DNA of 64,000 nucleotides from Rhodanobacter sp. T12-5 (GTDB lineage Bacteria > Pseudomonadota > Gammaproteobacteria > Xanthomonadales > Rhodanobacteraceae), in the NCBI RefSeq assembly GCF_008329435.1, contig NZ_NPKN01000007.1, forward strand, positions 1 to 64,000, read 5' to 3'. Positions 26,539 through 40,910 of the stretch are shown here, one piece after another. The translations under genes and the position numbers were made by a program. Within the stretch, counting starts at the first letter, position 1. Every line of letters starts with the position of its first letter. Under the pieces are notes generated by a model, which worked only from the letters and a program-made list of their open reading frames with translations, searched no databases and was not told where the DNA came from.

Positions 26539-27465
26539 TCAGTCTGGCGGCAGGTTGAAGCCACGCAGGACGCGCGCGCGGCCCTCATCGTCCGGTTCCA
26601 GCAGTGCCAGCAATGCACCATCGCTGGCAAATGCCGCACATCTACCCACTTCCTGCAGGCCCGGCAGGACAATCTGCTGGCCGCGTGAGATCGCCATGCT
26701 CTGTGTTTCGTCCAGATGCAGGACGGGTAGATCGGACAAGCCGGCCGAGACCGGCAGCAAGTGCGCCAGCAAGGCTTCATCGCCCTGCTCCGCCGCCTGC
26801 TGCAATTGTTCCAGCGTCACCATCTGCGGTTCGCGGAACGGTTCGACCCAGATCCGGCGCAACGCGGTCAGGTGCGCGCCGCAGCCGAGGTCTTCGCCCA
26901 GATCCACCGCCAGCGAACGCACATAGGTGCCGGAACCGCACTCCACCAGAAGTTGCAGCGTGTGACCCTCGCGCGCCAGCAGATCGAGCCGGTATACATC
27001 CACCTCGCGCGGTGGCACCTCGACGGTTTCGCCGCGGCGCGCCTTCACATACAGCCGCTCGCCATCCTGCTTCAGCGCCGAATACATCGGTGGTACCTGC
27101 AGGATGTGGCCGCGCAATCTGGCCAGCGCCGATTCGATCGTGGTTTCGTCGAGCTCGGGTACCGCACGCTGCTGCACGACCTCGCCTTCGCTGTCGGCGG
27201 TCTCGGTGGTGAGGCCAAGCCGGCACTCGGCCAGATACGCCTTGCGCGCGCCGAGCAGGCTGCCGGCCAGTTTGGTCGCTTCGCCGAAACACAGCGGGAG
27301 CAGGCCGGTGGCCAGCGGATCGAGCGCACCGGTGTGGCCGCCCTTGGCCGCACGCAGCAGTTTGCGCACGGCCTGCAGCGCCTGGTTGGAACTCAGGCCC
27401 GAGGGCTTGTCGAGCAACACGATGCCATGCAGTTGGCGGTATTGAATACGCGGCAGACGACTCAT
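26539..27465 (-). CDS. truB: tRNA pseudouridine(55) synthase
   Basis: A 308-residue enzyme making the T-loop pseudouridine of tRNAs. DKPSGLSSNQAL opens the protein, and GHTGALDPLATGLL carries the catalytic Asp. YSALKQDGERLY and CGSGTYVRSLA are further family motifs, and a PUA-like region ends the protein (VGRCAAFASDGALLAL). It follows rbfA by 27 bp in the rimP-nusA-infB-rbfA-truB order. Confidence 0.95.
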   Translation of the reverse strand: MSRLPRIQYRQLHGIVLLDKPSGLSSNQALQAVRKLLRAAKGGHTGALDPLATGLLPLCFGEATKLAGSLLGARKAYLAECRLGLTTETADSEGEVVQQRAVPELDETTIESALARLRGHILQVPPMYSALKQDGERLYVKARRGETVEVPPREVDVYRLDLLAREGHTLQLLVECGSGTYVRSLAVDLGEDLGCGAHLTALRRIWVEPFREPQMVTLEQLQQAAEQGDEALLAHLLPVSAGLSDLPVLHLDETQSMAISRGQQIVLPGLQEVGRCAAFASDGALLALLEPDDEGRARVLRGFNLPPD

Positions 27466-27492
27466 CGGTTCAGCGATACCCAGCGTGGCGTC

Positions 27493-27876
27493 TCAATCCT
27501 GCTTGCCGCCATCCGGCGCAGCCAGGTCGCGCGCCTGCTGGCGCAGCAGCGACTCGATGCGCTCGCCCTTGTCGACCGAGTCGTCGTACTTGAACTTGAG
27601 CTCCGGCACCCGGCGCATGCGCATGCCGCTGTGCGCCAGCGCGTGGCGGATCTCGTGACCCATCTCGTTCAACGCCTTCACCGCGGGAAGCCCCTGTTCG
27701 GGCATCAGCGCAGTAACCCACACCGTGGCCCAATCCAGGTCACGGGTGATCTCCACATCCGACACGCTGACCGACGGCAAGCCGTGATCGCGCACCGCCG
27801 CATGCACCAGCAAGCCAAGCTCACGGCGCAGCTCGGCACCAATGCGGTCAGTACGTTTGAAATCGCGGGAAGGCAT
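27493..27876 (-). CDS. rbfA: Ribosome-binding factor A
   Basis: A 127-residue KH-fold protein needed for late 30S maturation and cold growth. MPSRDFKRTDRIGAELRREL, VSVSDVEITRDLDWATVWV and the MRRVPELKFKYDDS segment match the family. I start at the ATG at 27876; the frame reaches 27939, but only through the dispersed repeat placed between infB and rbfA. The ribosome-binding site is weak (AGG in CTCAGGTTTTCC), which the repeat insertion may explain. Confidence 0.93.
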   Translation of the reverse strand: MPSRDFKRTDRIGAELRRELGLLVHAAVRDHGLPSVSVSDVEITRDLDWATVWVTALMPEQGLPAVKALNEMGHEIRHALAHSGMRMRRVPELKFKYDDSVDKGERIESLLRQQARDLAAPDGGKQD

Positions 27877-27894
27877 GAGGGAAAACCTGAGTAG

Positions 27895-27968
27895 TGAGTG
27901 GAGAGGAGTGAGAAACGAGAGAGAGCGTTTGCGCCCCACTCATTTCCCACTCCTGCGCACTCGTTTCT
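27895..27968. repeat. Dispersed palindromic repeat, copy 2 (infB-rbfA gap)
   Basis: The left 33 bp, starting TGAGTGGAGAGGAGTGAG and ending in a GAGAGAGAGC run, repeat 12137-12169 almost exactly. The right arm (CACTCATTTCCCACTCC) differs from copy 1 but is again pyrimidine-rich and complementary to the left arm. It fills almost the whole gap between the infB stop and the rbfA start. Confidence 0.7.
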
Positions 27969-27971
27969 GCT

Positions 27972-30794
<2,823 letters not shown>

Positions 30795-30868
30795 CGTGTT
30801 CTTTGCTCCGCCGTTCCCGCGCTTATCATCTGTGCGGCATTGTCTGCGCCGCCACCTCCATCCGTGGT

Positions 30869-30912
30869 GAAAGGTTCAGGAGAACCTTTCCTGGCACACC
30901 CATCCAGGGTGT
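30869..30912 (-). promoter_or_regulatory. Two hairpins between nusA and infB
   Basis: On the transcript, ACACCC-TGGAT-GGGTGT (30896-30912) is followed by GAAAGGTTC-TCCT-GAACCTTTC (30869-30890, 9-bp stem). No U-run follows. The first loop carries GGA like the sucB leader hairpin. They may pause RNA polymerase, process the mRNA, or serve as protein-binding sites. Confidence 0.5.
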
Positions 30913-30924
30913 TGCCGTCCGCGG

Positions 30925-32430
30925 TTAGCCGCCTTTCTCCAGTCGCGCGATCATCGGCGCACGCGCGGCCATGATGAGGGCTGCAGCCCGCTCTTCATCC
31001 ATGCCCTCGATATCGATCAGGTCGTCCACCGCCAGATCCGCCAGATCGTCGACCGTGCTCACTTCACGGGCAGCCAAGGCATAGGCCGTCGTTTCGTCCA
31101 TGCCTTCCAGCGCCAGCAGCTCTTCGGAAGGCTGATGCTCGTCGACGCCCTCCTCCACCGCCAGGGCCTCGGTCAGCAGCGCATCGCGGGCACGGGCGCG
31201 CAGTTCCTCGACGATGTCCTCGTCGAAGCCCTCCACTGCCAGCAGCTCGGCGCTGGGCACGTAGGCGATTTCCTCGACGCTGGAGAAACCCTCCTGCACG
31301 AGGATAACGGCAATCTCCTGATCCACTTCGAGCTTGTCCATGAACAGCGCCCGCGCGGCGTCCTGCTCGGACTCGCTCTTGGCGGTGACCTGGTCCTGGG
31401 TCATCACGTTGAGCTGCCAGCCGGTCAGCTTGCTGGCGAGACGCACGTTCTGGCCGCCCCGGCCGATCGCCTGGGACAGCTTGTCCTCGGCCACCGCGAT
31501 GTCCATCGAGTGCTTTTCCTCGTCCATGATGATGGACTGCACTTCCGCCGGCGCCATCGCGTTGATGACGTACTGCGCCTGGTTCTCGTGCCACAGGATG
31601 ATGTCGACGCGTTCGCCGTTGAGGTCGTTGGAGACCGCCTGCACGCGCGAACCGCGCATGCCGATGCAGGCACCGATCGGATCGGTGCGGCTGTCATGGG
31701 CCAGCACGGCGATCTTGGCGCGGTCGCCCGGATCGCGGGCGCAGCCCTTGATCTCGACCAGGCCCTGGCCGACTTCCGGCACTTCCAGCTTGAACAGCTC
31801 GATCATGAATTCCGGCGCGGCACGCGACACGAACAGCTGCGGACCGCGGGCCTCGGAACGCACTTCGTACAGATAACCACGCACGCGGTCGCCGACGCGG
31901 GCCGACTCGCGCGGAATCGTCTTGTCGCGCGGGATGAACGCCTCGGCATTGCTGCCCAGGTCCAGGTAGATGTTGCCGCGCTCGACGCGCTTGACGATGC
32001 CGGTGACCAGCTCGCCCACGCGATCGGCGAACGCATCGACCACCTGCTGGCGCTCGGCTTCGCGCACGCGCTGCACGATCACCTGCTTGGCGGCCTGCGC
32101 GGCGATGCGACCGAACTCGGCGTTCTCGACCTGCTGCTCGATATACTGGCCCACTTCGGCGTCGGCGCGCTCGTCCAGCGCGTCCATCAGGCGCAGTTGG
32201 TACGACGGCGATTCCATCTCGCCGTCGTCGGCGATGATTTCCCAGCGACGGAACGTCTCGTATTCGCCGGTGTTGTGATCGATCGACACGCGGATGTCGG
32301 GCTCCTCTTCCGGATAGCGTTTCTTCGCGGCGGAAGCCAGCGCGGCCTCCATCGCCTCGAAAATCACTTCCAGCGGCACGCCCTTTTCATTGGCAACCGC
32401 GTCGACGACCAGCAAAAGTTCTTTGCTCAT
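30925..32430 (-). CDS. nusA: Transcription termination/antitermination factor NusA
   Basis: A 501-residue RNA polymerase-associated protein. It has the N-terminal RNAP-binding domain (LLVVDAVANEKGV), an S1 domain near 135-200, two KH domains (about 200-345, with CIGMRGSRVQAVSNDL and RGGQNVRLASKL), and two acidic repeats at the C-terminus (about 365-490), as in gammaproteobacteria. The start at 32430 has GGAG upstream and gives MSKELLLVV; seven extra codons upstream are less likely. It lies 48 bp downstream of rimP. Confidence 0.96.
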   Translation of the reverse strand: MSKELLLVVDAVANEKGVPLEVIFEAMEAALASAAKKRYPEEEPDIRVSIDHNTGEYETFRRWEIIADDGEMESPSYQLRLMDALDERADAEVGQYIEQQVENAEFGRIAAQAAKQVIVQRVREAERQQVVDAFADRVGELVTGIVKRVERGNIYLDLGSNAEAFIPRDKTIPRESARVGDRVRGYLYEVRSEARGPQLFVSRAAPEFMIELFKLEVPEVGQGLVEIKGCARDPGDRAKIAVLAHDSRTDPIGACIGMRGSRVQAVSNDLNGERVDIILWHENQAQYVINAMAPAEVQSIIMDEEKHSMDIAVAEDKLSQAIGRGGQNVRLASKLTGWQLNVMTQDQVTAKSESEQDAARALFMDKLEVDQEIAVILVQEGFSSVEEIAYVPSAELLAVEGFDEDIVEELRARARDALLTEALAVEEGVDEHQPSEELLALEGMDETTAYALAAREVSTVDDLADLAVDDLIDIEGMDEERAAALIMAARAPMIARLEKGG

Positions 32431-32478
32431 TGCAGCAACTCCATAGGACACCCAACGGTGTCCACCAAATCTGACGGA

Positions 32479-33024
32479 TTATTCTTTCGCGGCCTTGGGG
32501 GCCGTTGTCTTGCCGCCGCGCTTGGGCTGCGGCGCATAACCAAGCGCCACCCAGTCCGGCACCACACGCGCACTTTCCACCAGCGCGTGCTCGAATTCGA
32601 ATGTCTTGCCTTCGGCTTCCAGCACGATGTGTTCGCCTTCCACCGACACCAGCTTGCCGCGCAGGCGACGACGCCCTTCCAGCATGGTCTTCAACAACAA
32701 CTTCACTTCCTGTCCGCTGGCCCGCGCAAACTGTGCAGCGGTGAACAACGGGCGATCCAGTCCTGGCGAGGAAACCTCCAGCACGTAATGGCCGGGGATC
32801 GGGTCCTCCACGTCGAGCAGGGCGGACAATTCGCGGCTGGCGGTCTCGCAATCCTCGATACCGACTTCGCGCCGCTCGCCGTCGCCCGCTTCCTTGTCGA
32901 GCAAGTCCAGATAGACGCGCAGGGTACTCTGCCCGTGCGACGGGGTGAACTCCACGCCAAGGCATTCCAGGCCCAGATCGGCCAGTACCCCGGTGAAGCG
33001 TTGTGCCAGTGCCTGTGTATCCAT
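32479..33024 (-). CDS. rimP: Ribosome maturation factor RimP
   Basis: A 181-residue 30S assembly factor (YhbC family). The N-terminal domain has [20 protein letters not shown] and the family motif [17 protein letters not shown]; the C-terminal Sm-like domain follows and ends in a Lys-rich tail. The start at 33024 has AAAGG upstream. It is first of the rimP-nusA-infB-rbfA-truB series. Confidence 0.94.
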   Translation of the reverse strand: MDTQALAQRFTGVLADLGLECLGVEFTPSHGQSTLRVYLDLLDKEAGDGERREVGIEDCETASRELSALLDVEDPIPGHYVLEVSSPGLDRPLFTAAQFARASGQEVKLLLKTMLEGRRRLRGKLVSVEGEHIVLEAEGKTFEFEHALVESARVVPDWVALGYAPQPKRGGKTTAPKAAKE

Positions 33025-33060
33025 GGGTTGCCTTTCCGACTCGCTCTCCGAACCGCAGAA

Positions 33061-33088
33061 ACAAAAAATGGGCTCCAACGGCCCATTT
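33061..33088 (-). terminator. Intrinsic terminator just upstream of rimP
   Basis: On the minus strand AAATGGGC and GCCCATTT pair around a seven-base loop and are followed by TTTTTTGT. It lies between the initiator tRNA terminator and rimP, so rimP transcription either reads through two terminators or starts from an unseen local promoter. Confidence 0.7.
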
Positions 33089-33175
33089 CCTTATCTCGCC
33101 GATGTCCCTCCTCATGCAGCTCTTTCCGGTGCGCAGGGCTGCCGAAGCAACCAGGCACGACGCATCCGTGCGCCC

Positions 33176-33201
33176 AACAAAAAAGCCTCACGAGGAGGCT
33201 T
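33176..33201 (-). terminator. Terminator of the initiator tRNA gene
   Basis: AAGCCTC-CTCGT-GAGGCTT followed by TTTTGTT on the minus strand, 20 bp after the tRNA 3' end. Strong intrinsic form. Confidence 0.85.
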
Positions 33202-33220
33202 TCTTGCATCAAGAAAGATC

Positions 33221-33297
33221 TGGTAGCGGGGGCAGGATTCGAACCTGCGACCTTCGGGTTATGAGCCCGACGAGCTGCCAGACTGCTCCACCCCGCA
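33221..33297 (-). tRNA. Initiator tRNA-fMet (anticodon CAU)
   Basis: A 77-nt cloverleaf read on the minus strand. The anticodon loop is CTCATAA, and the anticodon stem has the three consecutive G:C pairs (GGG/CCC) that mark initiators. The D stem is GAGC/GCTC with A11:U24, the T arm is GCAGG-TTCGAAT-CCTGC, and CCA is encoded. The acceptor end reads TGCGGGG and CCCCGCTACCA, so position 1 is U and position 72 is U. This is a mismatch like the usual C1:A72 of initiators but of a different kind. It lies upstream of rimP-nusA-infB in the same direction, as metY does in E. coli. Confidence 0.96.
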
Positions 33298-33310
33298 TCA
33301 GAGTCCGAAG

Positions 33311-33339
33311 AGTCTACCGGGGTGGCCGGTTTCTTGCAA
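33311..33339 (-). promoter_or_regulatory. Promoter of the initiator tRNA gene
   Basis: TTGCAA (33334-33339) and TAGACT (33311-33316) on the minus strand with ideal 17-bp spacing. The predicted transcription start is about seven bases before the mature 5' end. It lies between the nuoN stop and the tRNA. Confidence 0.7.
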
Positions 33340-33367
33340 GCCTTGTCGTGAACAAATCCATCGTTGC

Positions 33368-34822
33368 TCAGAGACCGAACGCACGTCGGCACCAGCCGAG
33401 CAGCGGTCCCCAGTACATGCCCAGCACCAATAGCGACAATGCATTCAGCGACAGCACCACGCGCAGCGGCTTGTCCCGTTGCACCTGCAGCGCACTGTCT
33501 TCGGCCGGCTTGTCGAAGTACATCACCTTGACCACGTACAGGTAGTAGTACAGGCCGATGATGGCAAACACGATGCCGACGATGGCCAGCCACAGCATAT
33601 TCGCGTGGATCGCCGCCTCCAGCACCAGCACCTTGGCCCAGAAGCCGAACAGCGGCGGCACGCCGGCCAGCGAGAACATCGCCAGCAGCATCAGGAACGC
33701 CATCCACGGCGACTTCTGGTTGAGCCCCTTCAGGTCGGCGATTTCCTCGCACTCGAAACCCGCCCGGGTCAGCGCCAGCATCACGCCGAACGCGGCCACG
33801 CCCATCAGCGCGTAGCAGATCGCGTAGAACATCGCAGCGGCATAGCCTTCCGGGCCGGCGGCGGAAAGGCCGAGCAACAGGTAGCCCATGTGCGAGATGG
33901 TCGAATACGCCAGCATGCGCTTGAGGTTGGTCTGCACGATTGCGACCAGGTTGCCGATCGCCAGCGAAGCCACCGCCAGCACGGCCAGCATCAGCTGCCA
34001 GTGGTGCGACAGGTCGCCCATGCCGGCATCGAGCAGGCGGTAGGCCATGCCGAACGCCGCCAGCTTCGAGCCTGAAGCGATGAAGGTGGTGACCGGGGTG
34101 GGCGCACCCTGGTAGACGTCGGGAATCCACATGTGGAACGGTGCGGCACCCAGCTTGAAGCCGATGCCCACGATCATGAAGATCAATCCGAACAACAGCA
34201 GGGTCGGCGCCGTGGTGTAGCTCATCACGTTGTGCAACTGGGCCAGGTCCAGGCTTGGAGTGCCACCCATGCCCGAAGCGCCGTAAACCATCGACATGCC
34301 GTACAGCAGCATGCCCGAGGCCAGCGCGCCCAGCACGAAGTACTTGATCGCCGCTTCCGGCGGCAACTTGGCATCGCGGTTCAGCGCCACCAGCGCATAC
34401 GACGACAACGACAACAATTCCAGACCCAGGTAGACGGTCACCAGGTTGCCGGCCGAGACCAGCAGCATGATGCCGATCACCGCGAAGATCATCAGCGTAT
34501 AGAACTCGCCGCCAAGCAGCTTGCGGTCGATCAGGTACGGCCGCGCGTAGACGAACACCATGGCCGTGGTGCCCAGCGCGAAGACCTTGAGGATCTCGGC
34601 TACGTCGTCGCGCACGAACATGCCGCCGAACGCGGTGATCGCCTGCTCCGGCTGGCCGGCGATCACCAGATAGATCGCAACCAGCAATACCGCGATCGAG
34701 ATCCAGTGCAGCAGCGGCCGCTGCTCCGATTTCATGAAAGCGTCCAGCAACAGCAGCAGGCACGCTGCCGCCACCAGGTAGAACTCCGGCAACAGGATCA
34801 GGATGTCATTGATGGTTGGCAT
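33368..34822 (-). CDS. nuoN: NADH-quinone oxidoreductase subunit N
   Basis: A 484-residue polytopic antiporter-like subunit of the complex I membrane arm, with about 14 hydrophobic spans. HMWIPDVYQGAPTPVTTFI contains the conserved Lys/His region of the proton channel family, and KRMLAYSTISHMGY is the second signature. It is the last gene of the 14-gene nuo operon. It starts 12 bp after the nuoM stop and ends 70 bp before the initiator tRNA. Confidence 0.95.
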   Translation of the reverse strand: MPTINDILILLPEFYLVAAACLLLLLDAFMKSEQRPLLHWISIAVLLVAIYLVIAGQPEQAITAFGGMFVRDDVAEILKVFALGTTAMVFVYARPYLIDRKLLGGEFYTLMIFAVIGIMLLVSAGNLVTVYLGLELLSLSSYALVALNRDAKLPPEAAIKYFVLGALASGMLLYGMSMVYGASGMGGTPSLDLAQLHNVMSYTTAPTLLLFGLIFMIVGIGFKLGAAPFHMWIPDVYQGAPTPVTTFIASGSKLAAFGMAYRLLDAGMGDLSHHWQLMLAVLAVASLAIGNLVAIVQTNLKRMLAYSTISHMGYLLLGLSAAGPEGYAAAMFYAICYALMGVAAFGVMLALTRAGFECEEIADLKGLNQKSPWMAFLMLLAMFSLAGVPPLFGFWAKVLVLEAAIHANMLWLAIVGIVFAIIGLYYYLYVVKVMYFDKPAEDSALQVQRDKPLRVVLSLNALSLLVLGMYWGPLLGWCRRAFGL

Positions 34823-34834
34823 GTTCGATCCCGA

Positions 34835-36343
34835 TCAAATCTTGTGAATGGCAAGCTGTCGCACCAGTTGCGACACCGAGCTGTCCATCAGGTGGACCAG
34901 CGGCTGCGGCCAGATGCCCAGCGCCAGCACGGCAGCGGCAAAGGCCACCAGCACGAACGTCTCGCGGCCGTTGATTTCCTTCATCTCGGCCACGTGCGGG
35001 TTGGTGATCTCGCCCCACAGCACGCGCTTGACCAGCCACAGCGTGTAGGCCGCACCGATGATCAGCGTGAACGCGGCGAACAGTGCGATCCAGGGGTTGG
35101 CGGCAAAGCTGGCCAGGATCACCATGAACTCGCCGACGAAACCGCTGGTGCCCGGCAGGCCGCAATTGGCCATCGCGAACAGCACGTAGAAGAAGCCGAA
35201 CCACGGCATCACGTTGATGACGCCGCCGTAATCCTTGATCTGGCGCGTGTGCAAGCGGTCGTACATCACGCCGATGCAGGTGAACATCGCGCCGGAAACG
35301 AAGCCGTGCGAGATCATCTGGATCATCGCGCCCTGCATGCCGAGCAGCGCCATGTCGGTGCTGCCCTGCTCGCGCACCAGCGCGAACGCGATGAAGATGC
35401 CCAGGGTGACGAAGCCCATGTGGGCCACCGACGAATACGCCACCAGCTTTTTCATGTCCTCCTGCACCAGCGCGACATAGCCGATGTAGACGATCGCAAT
35501 GAGGCTGAGCGCGATGATCAGCCAGGCGAAGTGCGCACCTGCGTCCGGCACGATCGGCAGGATGAAGCGAAGCATTCCGTACGTGCCGACCTTCAGCATC
35601 ACCGCGGCCAGCACCACCGAGCCTCCGGTCGGTGCCTCGACGTGGGCATCCGGCAGCCAGGTGTGCACCGGCACCATCGGCACCTTGATCGCGAACGCGA
35701 TCAGGAACGCGAAGAAGATCCAGGCTTGCTCCTTGAACGTCAGCGGCAGCGCCGCCAGCGTGGCCAGGTCGAACGTGTGCGCCTTCTGATACAGATACAG
35801 CAGCGCGATCAGCATGAAGACCGAGCCGAAGAACGTGTAGATGAAGAACTTCAGCGTCGCATACACACGGCGAGGACCACCCCATATGCCGATCAGGATG
35901 AACATCGGGATCAGGATCGCCTCGAACAGCGCATAGAACAGCAGTGCGTCGGTGGCGCAGAACACGCCGATCAGCAGGCCTTCCAGCATCAGCATCGCGG
36001 CCATGTACTGGTGCGGCTTGTCCTGGATGACCTCCCAGGCGCCCGCGATCACCAGGATGCCGACGAAGGTGGTCATCACGATCAGCGCCACCGAGATGCC
36101 GTCGACCGCCAGCCCGTAATGCACGCCCCACGAAGCGATCCACAAGTAGCTTTCGGCCAGCTGCATGCCGCCCGCATCGGCGTTGTACTGCAGCAGCAGG
36201 AACAGGCTGACCACGAAGGTCAGCACGGCCACCAGCATCGACAGCCAGCGGGCCAGGTTGGGTCGCGCCGCGCCGGCGAGCAACACCGGGATGGCACCGA
36301 CGACGGGTAGCCAGATCAGCAGGCTGAGCAAGTGATTGAACAT
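34835..36343 (-). CDS. nuoM: NADH-quinone oxidoreductase subunit M
   Basis: A 502-residue antiporter-like subunit of the proton-pumping arm. ALFEAILIPMFI has the essential Glu of the fifth helix region; HTWLPDAHVEAPTGGSV and KKLVAYSSVAHMGFV are the two family signatures. I start at the ATG at 36343 (MFNHLLSLLIWLPV), which follows the nuoL stop by 14 bp. The upstream open frame to 36391 overlaps nuoL and lacks resemblance. Confidence 0.95.
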   Translation of the reverse strand: MFNHLLSLLIWLPVVGAIPVLLAGAARPNLARWLSMLVAVLTFVVSLFLLLQYNADAGGMQLAESYLWIASWGVHYGLAVDGISVALIVMTTFVGILVIAGAWEVIQDKPHQYMAAMLMLEGLLIGVFCATDALLFYALFEAILIPMFILIGIWGGPRRVYATLKFFIYTFFGSVFMLIALLYLYQKAHTFDLATLAALPLTFKEQAWIFFAFLIAFAIKVPMVPVHTWLPDAHVEAPTGGSVVLAAVMLKVGTYGMLRFILPIVPDAGAHFAWLIIALSLIAIVYIGYVALVQEDMKKLVAYSSVAHMGFVTLGIFIAFALVREQGSTDMALLGMQGAMIQMISHGFVSGAMFTCIGVMYDRLHTRQIKDYGGVINVMPWFGFFYVLFAMANCGLPGTSGFVGEFMVILASFAANPWIALFAAFTLIIGAAYTLWLVKRVLWGEITNPHVAEMKEINGRETFVLVAFAAAVLALGIWPQPLVHLMDSSVSQLVRQLAIHKI

Positions 36344-36357
36344 GGATCCCGTTTCCC

Positions 36358-38418
<2,061 letters not shown>

Positions 38419-38422
38419 GTGT

Positions 38423-38728
38423 TCAGCCCTTCATGCTGTCGATGTCGGCGATGTTGATCGTGCTGCGCGTACGGAACAGCAGCACCAGGATCGCCAGGCC
38501 GATGGCAGCTTCTGCCGCGGCCACGGTGAGGATGAAGAACACGAAAACCTGCCCCGAGACGTCGCCGAGGAAACGCGAAAACGCCACGAAGTTCATGTTC
38601 ACGGCGAGCAGCATCAGCTCGATCGACATCAGCAGCACGATCACGTTCTTGCGGTTGATGAACAGGCCGGCGACGGCGATGCAGAACAGCACCGCGCCAA
38701 GCACGATGTAGTGTGCGAGCGAGATCAT
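38423..38728 (-). CDS. nuoK: NADH-quinone oxidoreductase subunit K
   Basis: A 101-residue, three-helix membrane subunit. The conserved membrane glutamates that carry protons are visible in [13 protein letters not shown] (Glu37) and [12 protein letters not shown]. It overlaps the nuoJ stop by four bases (ATGA). Confidence 0.95.
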   Translation of the reverse strand: MISLAHYIVLGAVLFCIAVAGLFINRKNVIVLLMSIELMLLAVNMNFVAFSRFLGDVSGQVFVFFILTVAAAEAAIGLAILVLLFRTRSTINIADIDSMKG

Positions 38729-39372
38729 GGCTGCGACTCCTGTGGAACGGTCGGTTCATCGGGGCGGACGGCGGCCATCTTCACGATGCGGACGCGATCG
38801 CGCGGATTGACCTTGACCTGCTGGCTGGCCGACTCGTGGCGCGCATCGGCACGCTCGCGCAAGGTCAGCGCCACGGCCGCCACGATGCCCACGGTGAGGA
38901 TCAGCGCGGCGATCTCGAACGGCAACAGGAACTTGGTGTACAGCGCGTGGCCCAGCCACTCGATGTTGTTCGACATGCCGGCGGCGATGGCGGGGTTGGC
39001 GCCCATCACCTGCGCATGCATCGCGCGCACGCCGATCAGGCCGAGCATCTCCACCAGCATCACCACGGCCACGATCAGGCCGACGGGAAGGAACTTGACG
39101 AAGCCTTCGCGCATCTTCTCCTGGTCGATGTCGAGCATCATCACCACGAACAGGAACAGCACCATCACCGCGCCGACGTAGACCACGATCAGCGCCAGCG
39201 CGAGGAATTCGGCTTCCAGCAGCAGCCACAGGCAGGCCGCGCTGAAGAAGGTAAGCACCAGCGCCAGCACCGCATGCACGGTGTTCTTCAGGGTGATCAC
39301 CGACAGCGCCGCAGCGACGGTGACGAAGCCGAAGGCGTAGAAACAGATGAGTTGTAACAGTTGGGGATTCAT
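38725..39372 (-). CDS. nuoJ: NADH-quinone oxidoreductase subunit J
   Basis: A 215-residue membrane subunit with five hydrophobic spans. [16 protein letters not shown] and [18 protein letters not shown] (the distorted third-helix region) are family hallmarks. The C-terminal 45 residues are polar and less conserved. It follows nuoI by 9 bp. Confidence 0.94.
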   Translation of the reverse strand: MNPQLLQLICFYAFGFVTVAAALSVITLKNTVHAVLALVLTFFSAACLWLLLEAEFLALALIVVYVGAVMVLFLFVVMMLDIDQEKMREGFVKFLPVGLIVAVVMLVEMLGLIGVRAMHAQVMGANPAIAAGMSNNIEWLGHALYTKFLLPFEIAALILTVGIVAAVALTLRERADARHESASQQVKVNPRDRVRIVKMAAVRPDEPTVPQESQP

Positions 39373-39381
39373 CGTCAGGCC

Positions 39382-39873
39382 TCAGCGGTACGCCGCGTCT
39401 TGCGCGCGGTCAGCGGCGATCTGCTGTTCGAAGCGATCGCCGATGGCCAACAGTTGCTGCTTGGTCACCACGTTCTCGCCACGGTGTTCGAAGTGGTATT
39501 CGTGGATCGAGGTCTCCACGATCGAATCGACCGGGCAACTCTCTTCGCAGAAACCGCAGAAGATGCACTTGAACAGGTCGATGTCGTAGCGCGTGGTGCG
39601 GCGCTGGCCGTCGCTCTCGCGCGGTGCCGAGTCGATGGTGATCGCCAGCGCCGGGCACACCGCTTCGCACAGCTTGCAGGCGATGCAGCGCTCCTCGCCG
39701 TTCGCATAACGACGAAGCGCGTGCAGGCCGCGGAAACGGTTCGACTTGGGGATGTGCTCCATCGGGTAGCGCATCGTGTATTTCGGCTTGAACAGATAGC
39801 GCAGGGTCAGACCCATGCCCTGGAACAGCTCGACCAGCAGCAGGCTCTTGAAGTAACCGGTAACGCGATTCAT
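39382..39873 (-). CDS. nuoI: NADH-quinone oxidoreductase subunit I
   Basis: A 163-residue ferredoxin-like subunit carrying clusters N6a and N6b. Two 4Fe-4S motifs are plain: [12 protein letters not shown] and [12 protein letters not shown]. It relays electrons from NuoG toward NuoB. It starts three bases after the nuoH stop. Confidence 0.96.
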   Translation of the reverse strand: MNRVTGYFKSLLLVELFQGMGLTLRYLFKPKYTMRYPMEHIPKSNRFRGLHALRRYANGEERCIACKLCEAVCPALAITIDSAPRESDGQRRTTRYDIDLFKCIFCGFCEESCPVDSIVETSIHEYHFEHRGENVVTKQQLLAIGDRFEQQIAADRAQDAAYR

Positions 39874-39876
39874 GGC

Positions 39877-40905
39877 TTATGCCCCCACGCCGATGCTGAC
39901 GATGCCCCAGTACTTCAGGCAGCCCGCCACGAAAACCCACGCGATGGCGATGGGAATGAACACCTTCCAGCCCAGCCGCATGATCTGGTCGTAGCGGTAG
40001 CGGGGAAAGGTGGCGCGGAACCACAGGAACATGAAGGAGAACAGGAACGCCTTGATGAACAGCCAGATGAAGCCACCATGCCCGATGAATCCCCACGAGG
40101 GCGGGAACGGCGACAGCCAGCCGCCCATGAACAGGATCGCGGCGAGGAAGCTCACCAGGATCATGTTGGCGTACTCGGCCAGGAAGAACAACGCGAACGC
40201 CGAGCCGGAATATTCCACGTGGAAACCGGCCACGATCTCCGACTCGCCCTCGGCCACGTCGAACGGCGCGCGGTTGGTTTCGGCCACGCCGGAGATGAAA
40301 TAGACCACGAACACCGGCAGCAGCGGCAACCAGAACCAGTCGAAGATGCCCTTTCTGCCGGCCTGCGCGTTGACGATCTCGGTGAGATTCAACGAACCGG
40401 CCAGCACCAGCACGCAGACCAGGCACAGGCCCATTGCCAGTTCGTAGGAGATCACCTGCGCCGCCGAACGCATCGCGCCGAGCAGCGCGTAGCGCGAGTT
40501 GGAAGCCCAGCCGGCGATGATGATGCCGTACACGCCCATCGAGGTCATCGCCAGCAGGTACAACACGCCGGCGTTGGCGTTGGACAGCACCATTTTTCCG
40601 CTGAACGGAATCACCGCCCACGCCGCCAGCGCCGGCACCAGCGCGATCATCGGCGCCATGTAGTACAGGAAGCGGTTCGCCTTGGTCGGCAGGATCACTT
40701 CCTTGATCAGCAGCTTGGTCACGTCCGCGAAGGCCTGCAGCAGGCCGAACGGACCGACCTTGTTCGGCCCCATGCGGACGTGCATCCAGCCCAGGACCTT
40801 GCGTTCCCAATACACGAACATCGCCACCGCGATGACCAGTGGCAACACGATGCACAGGATGTAGATGATCGGCCACACGAGCTGGTTGATGAATTGATCA
40901 GCCAT
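39877..40905 (-). CDS. nuoH: NADH-quinone oxidoreductase subunit H
   Basis: A 342-residue membrane subunit that forms part of the quinone tunnel. Typical segments are [38 protein letters not shown] and [19 protein letters not shown]. The start at 40905 ([14 protein letters not shown]) lies five bases after the nuoG stop; the longer open frame to 40986 is an overlap with nuoG and I reject it. Confidence 0.96.
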   Translation of the reverse strand: MADQFINQLVWPIIYILCIVLPLVIAVAMFVYWERKVLGWMHVRMGPNKVGPFGLLQAFADVTKLLIKEVILPTKANRFLYYMAPMIALVPALAAWAVIPFSGKMVLSNANAGVLYLLAMTSMGVYGIIIAGWASNSRYALLGAMRSAAQVISYELAMGLCLVCVLVLAGSLNLTEIVNAQAGRKGIFDWFWLPLLPVFVVYFISGVAETNRAPFDVAEGESEIVAGFHVEYSGSAFALFFLAEYANMILVSFLAAILFMGGWLSPFPPSWGFIGHGGFIWLFIKAFLFSFMFLWFRATFPRYRYDQIMRLGWKVFIPIAIAWVFVAGCLKYWGIVSIGVGA

Positions 40906-40910
40906 GATGC

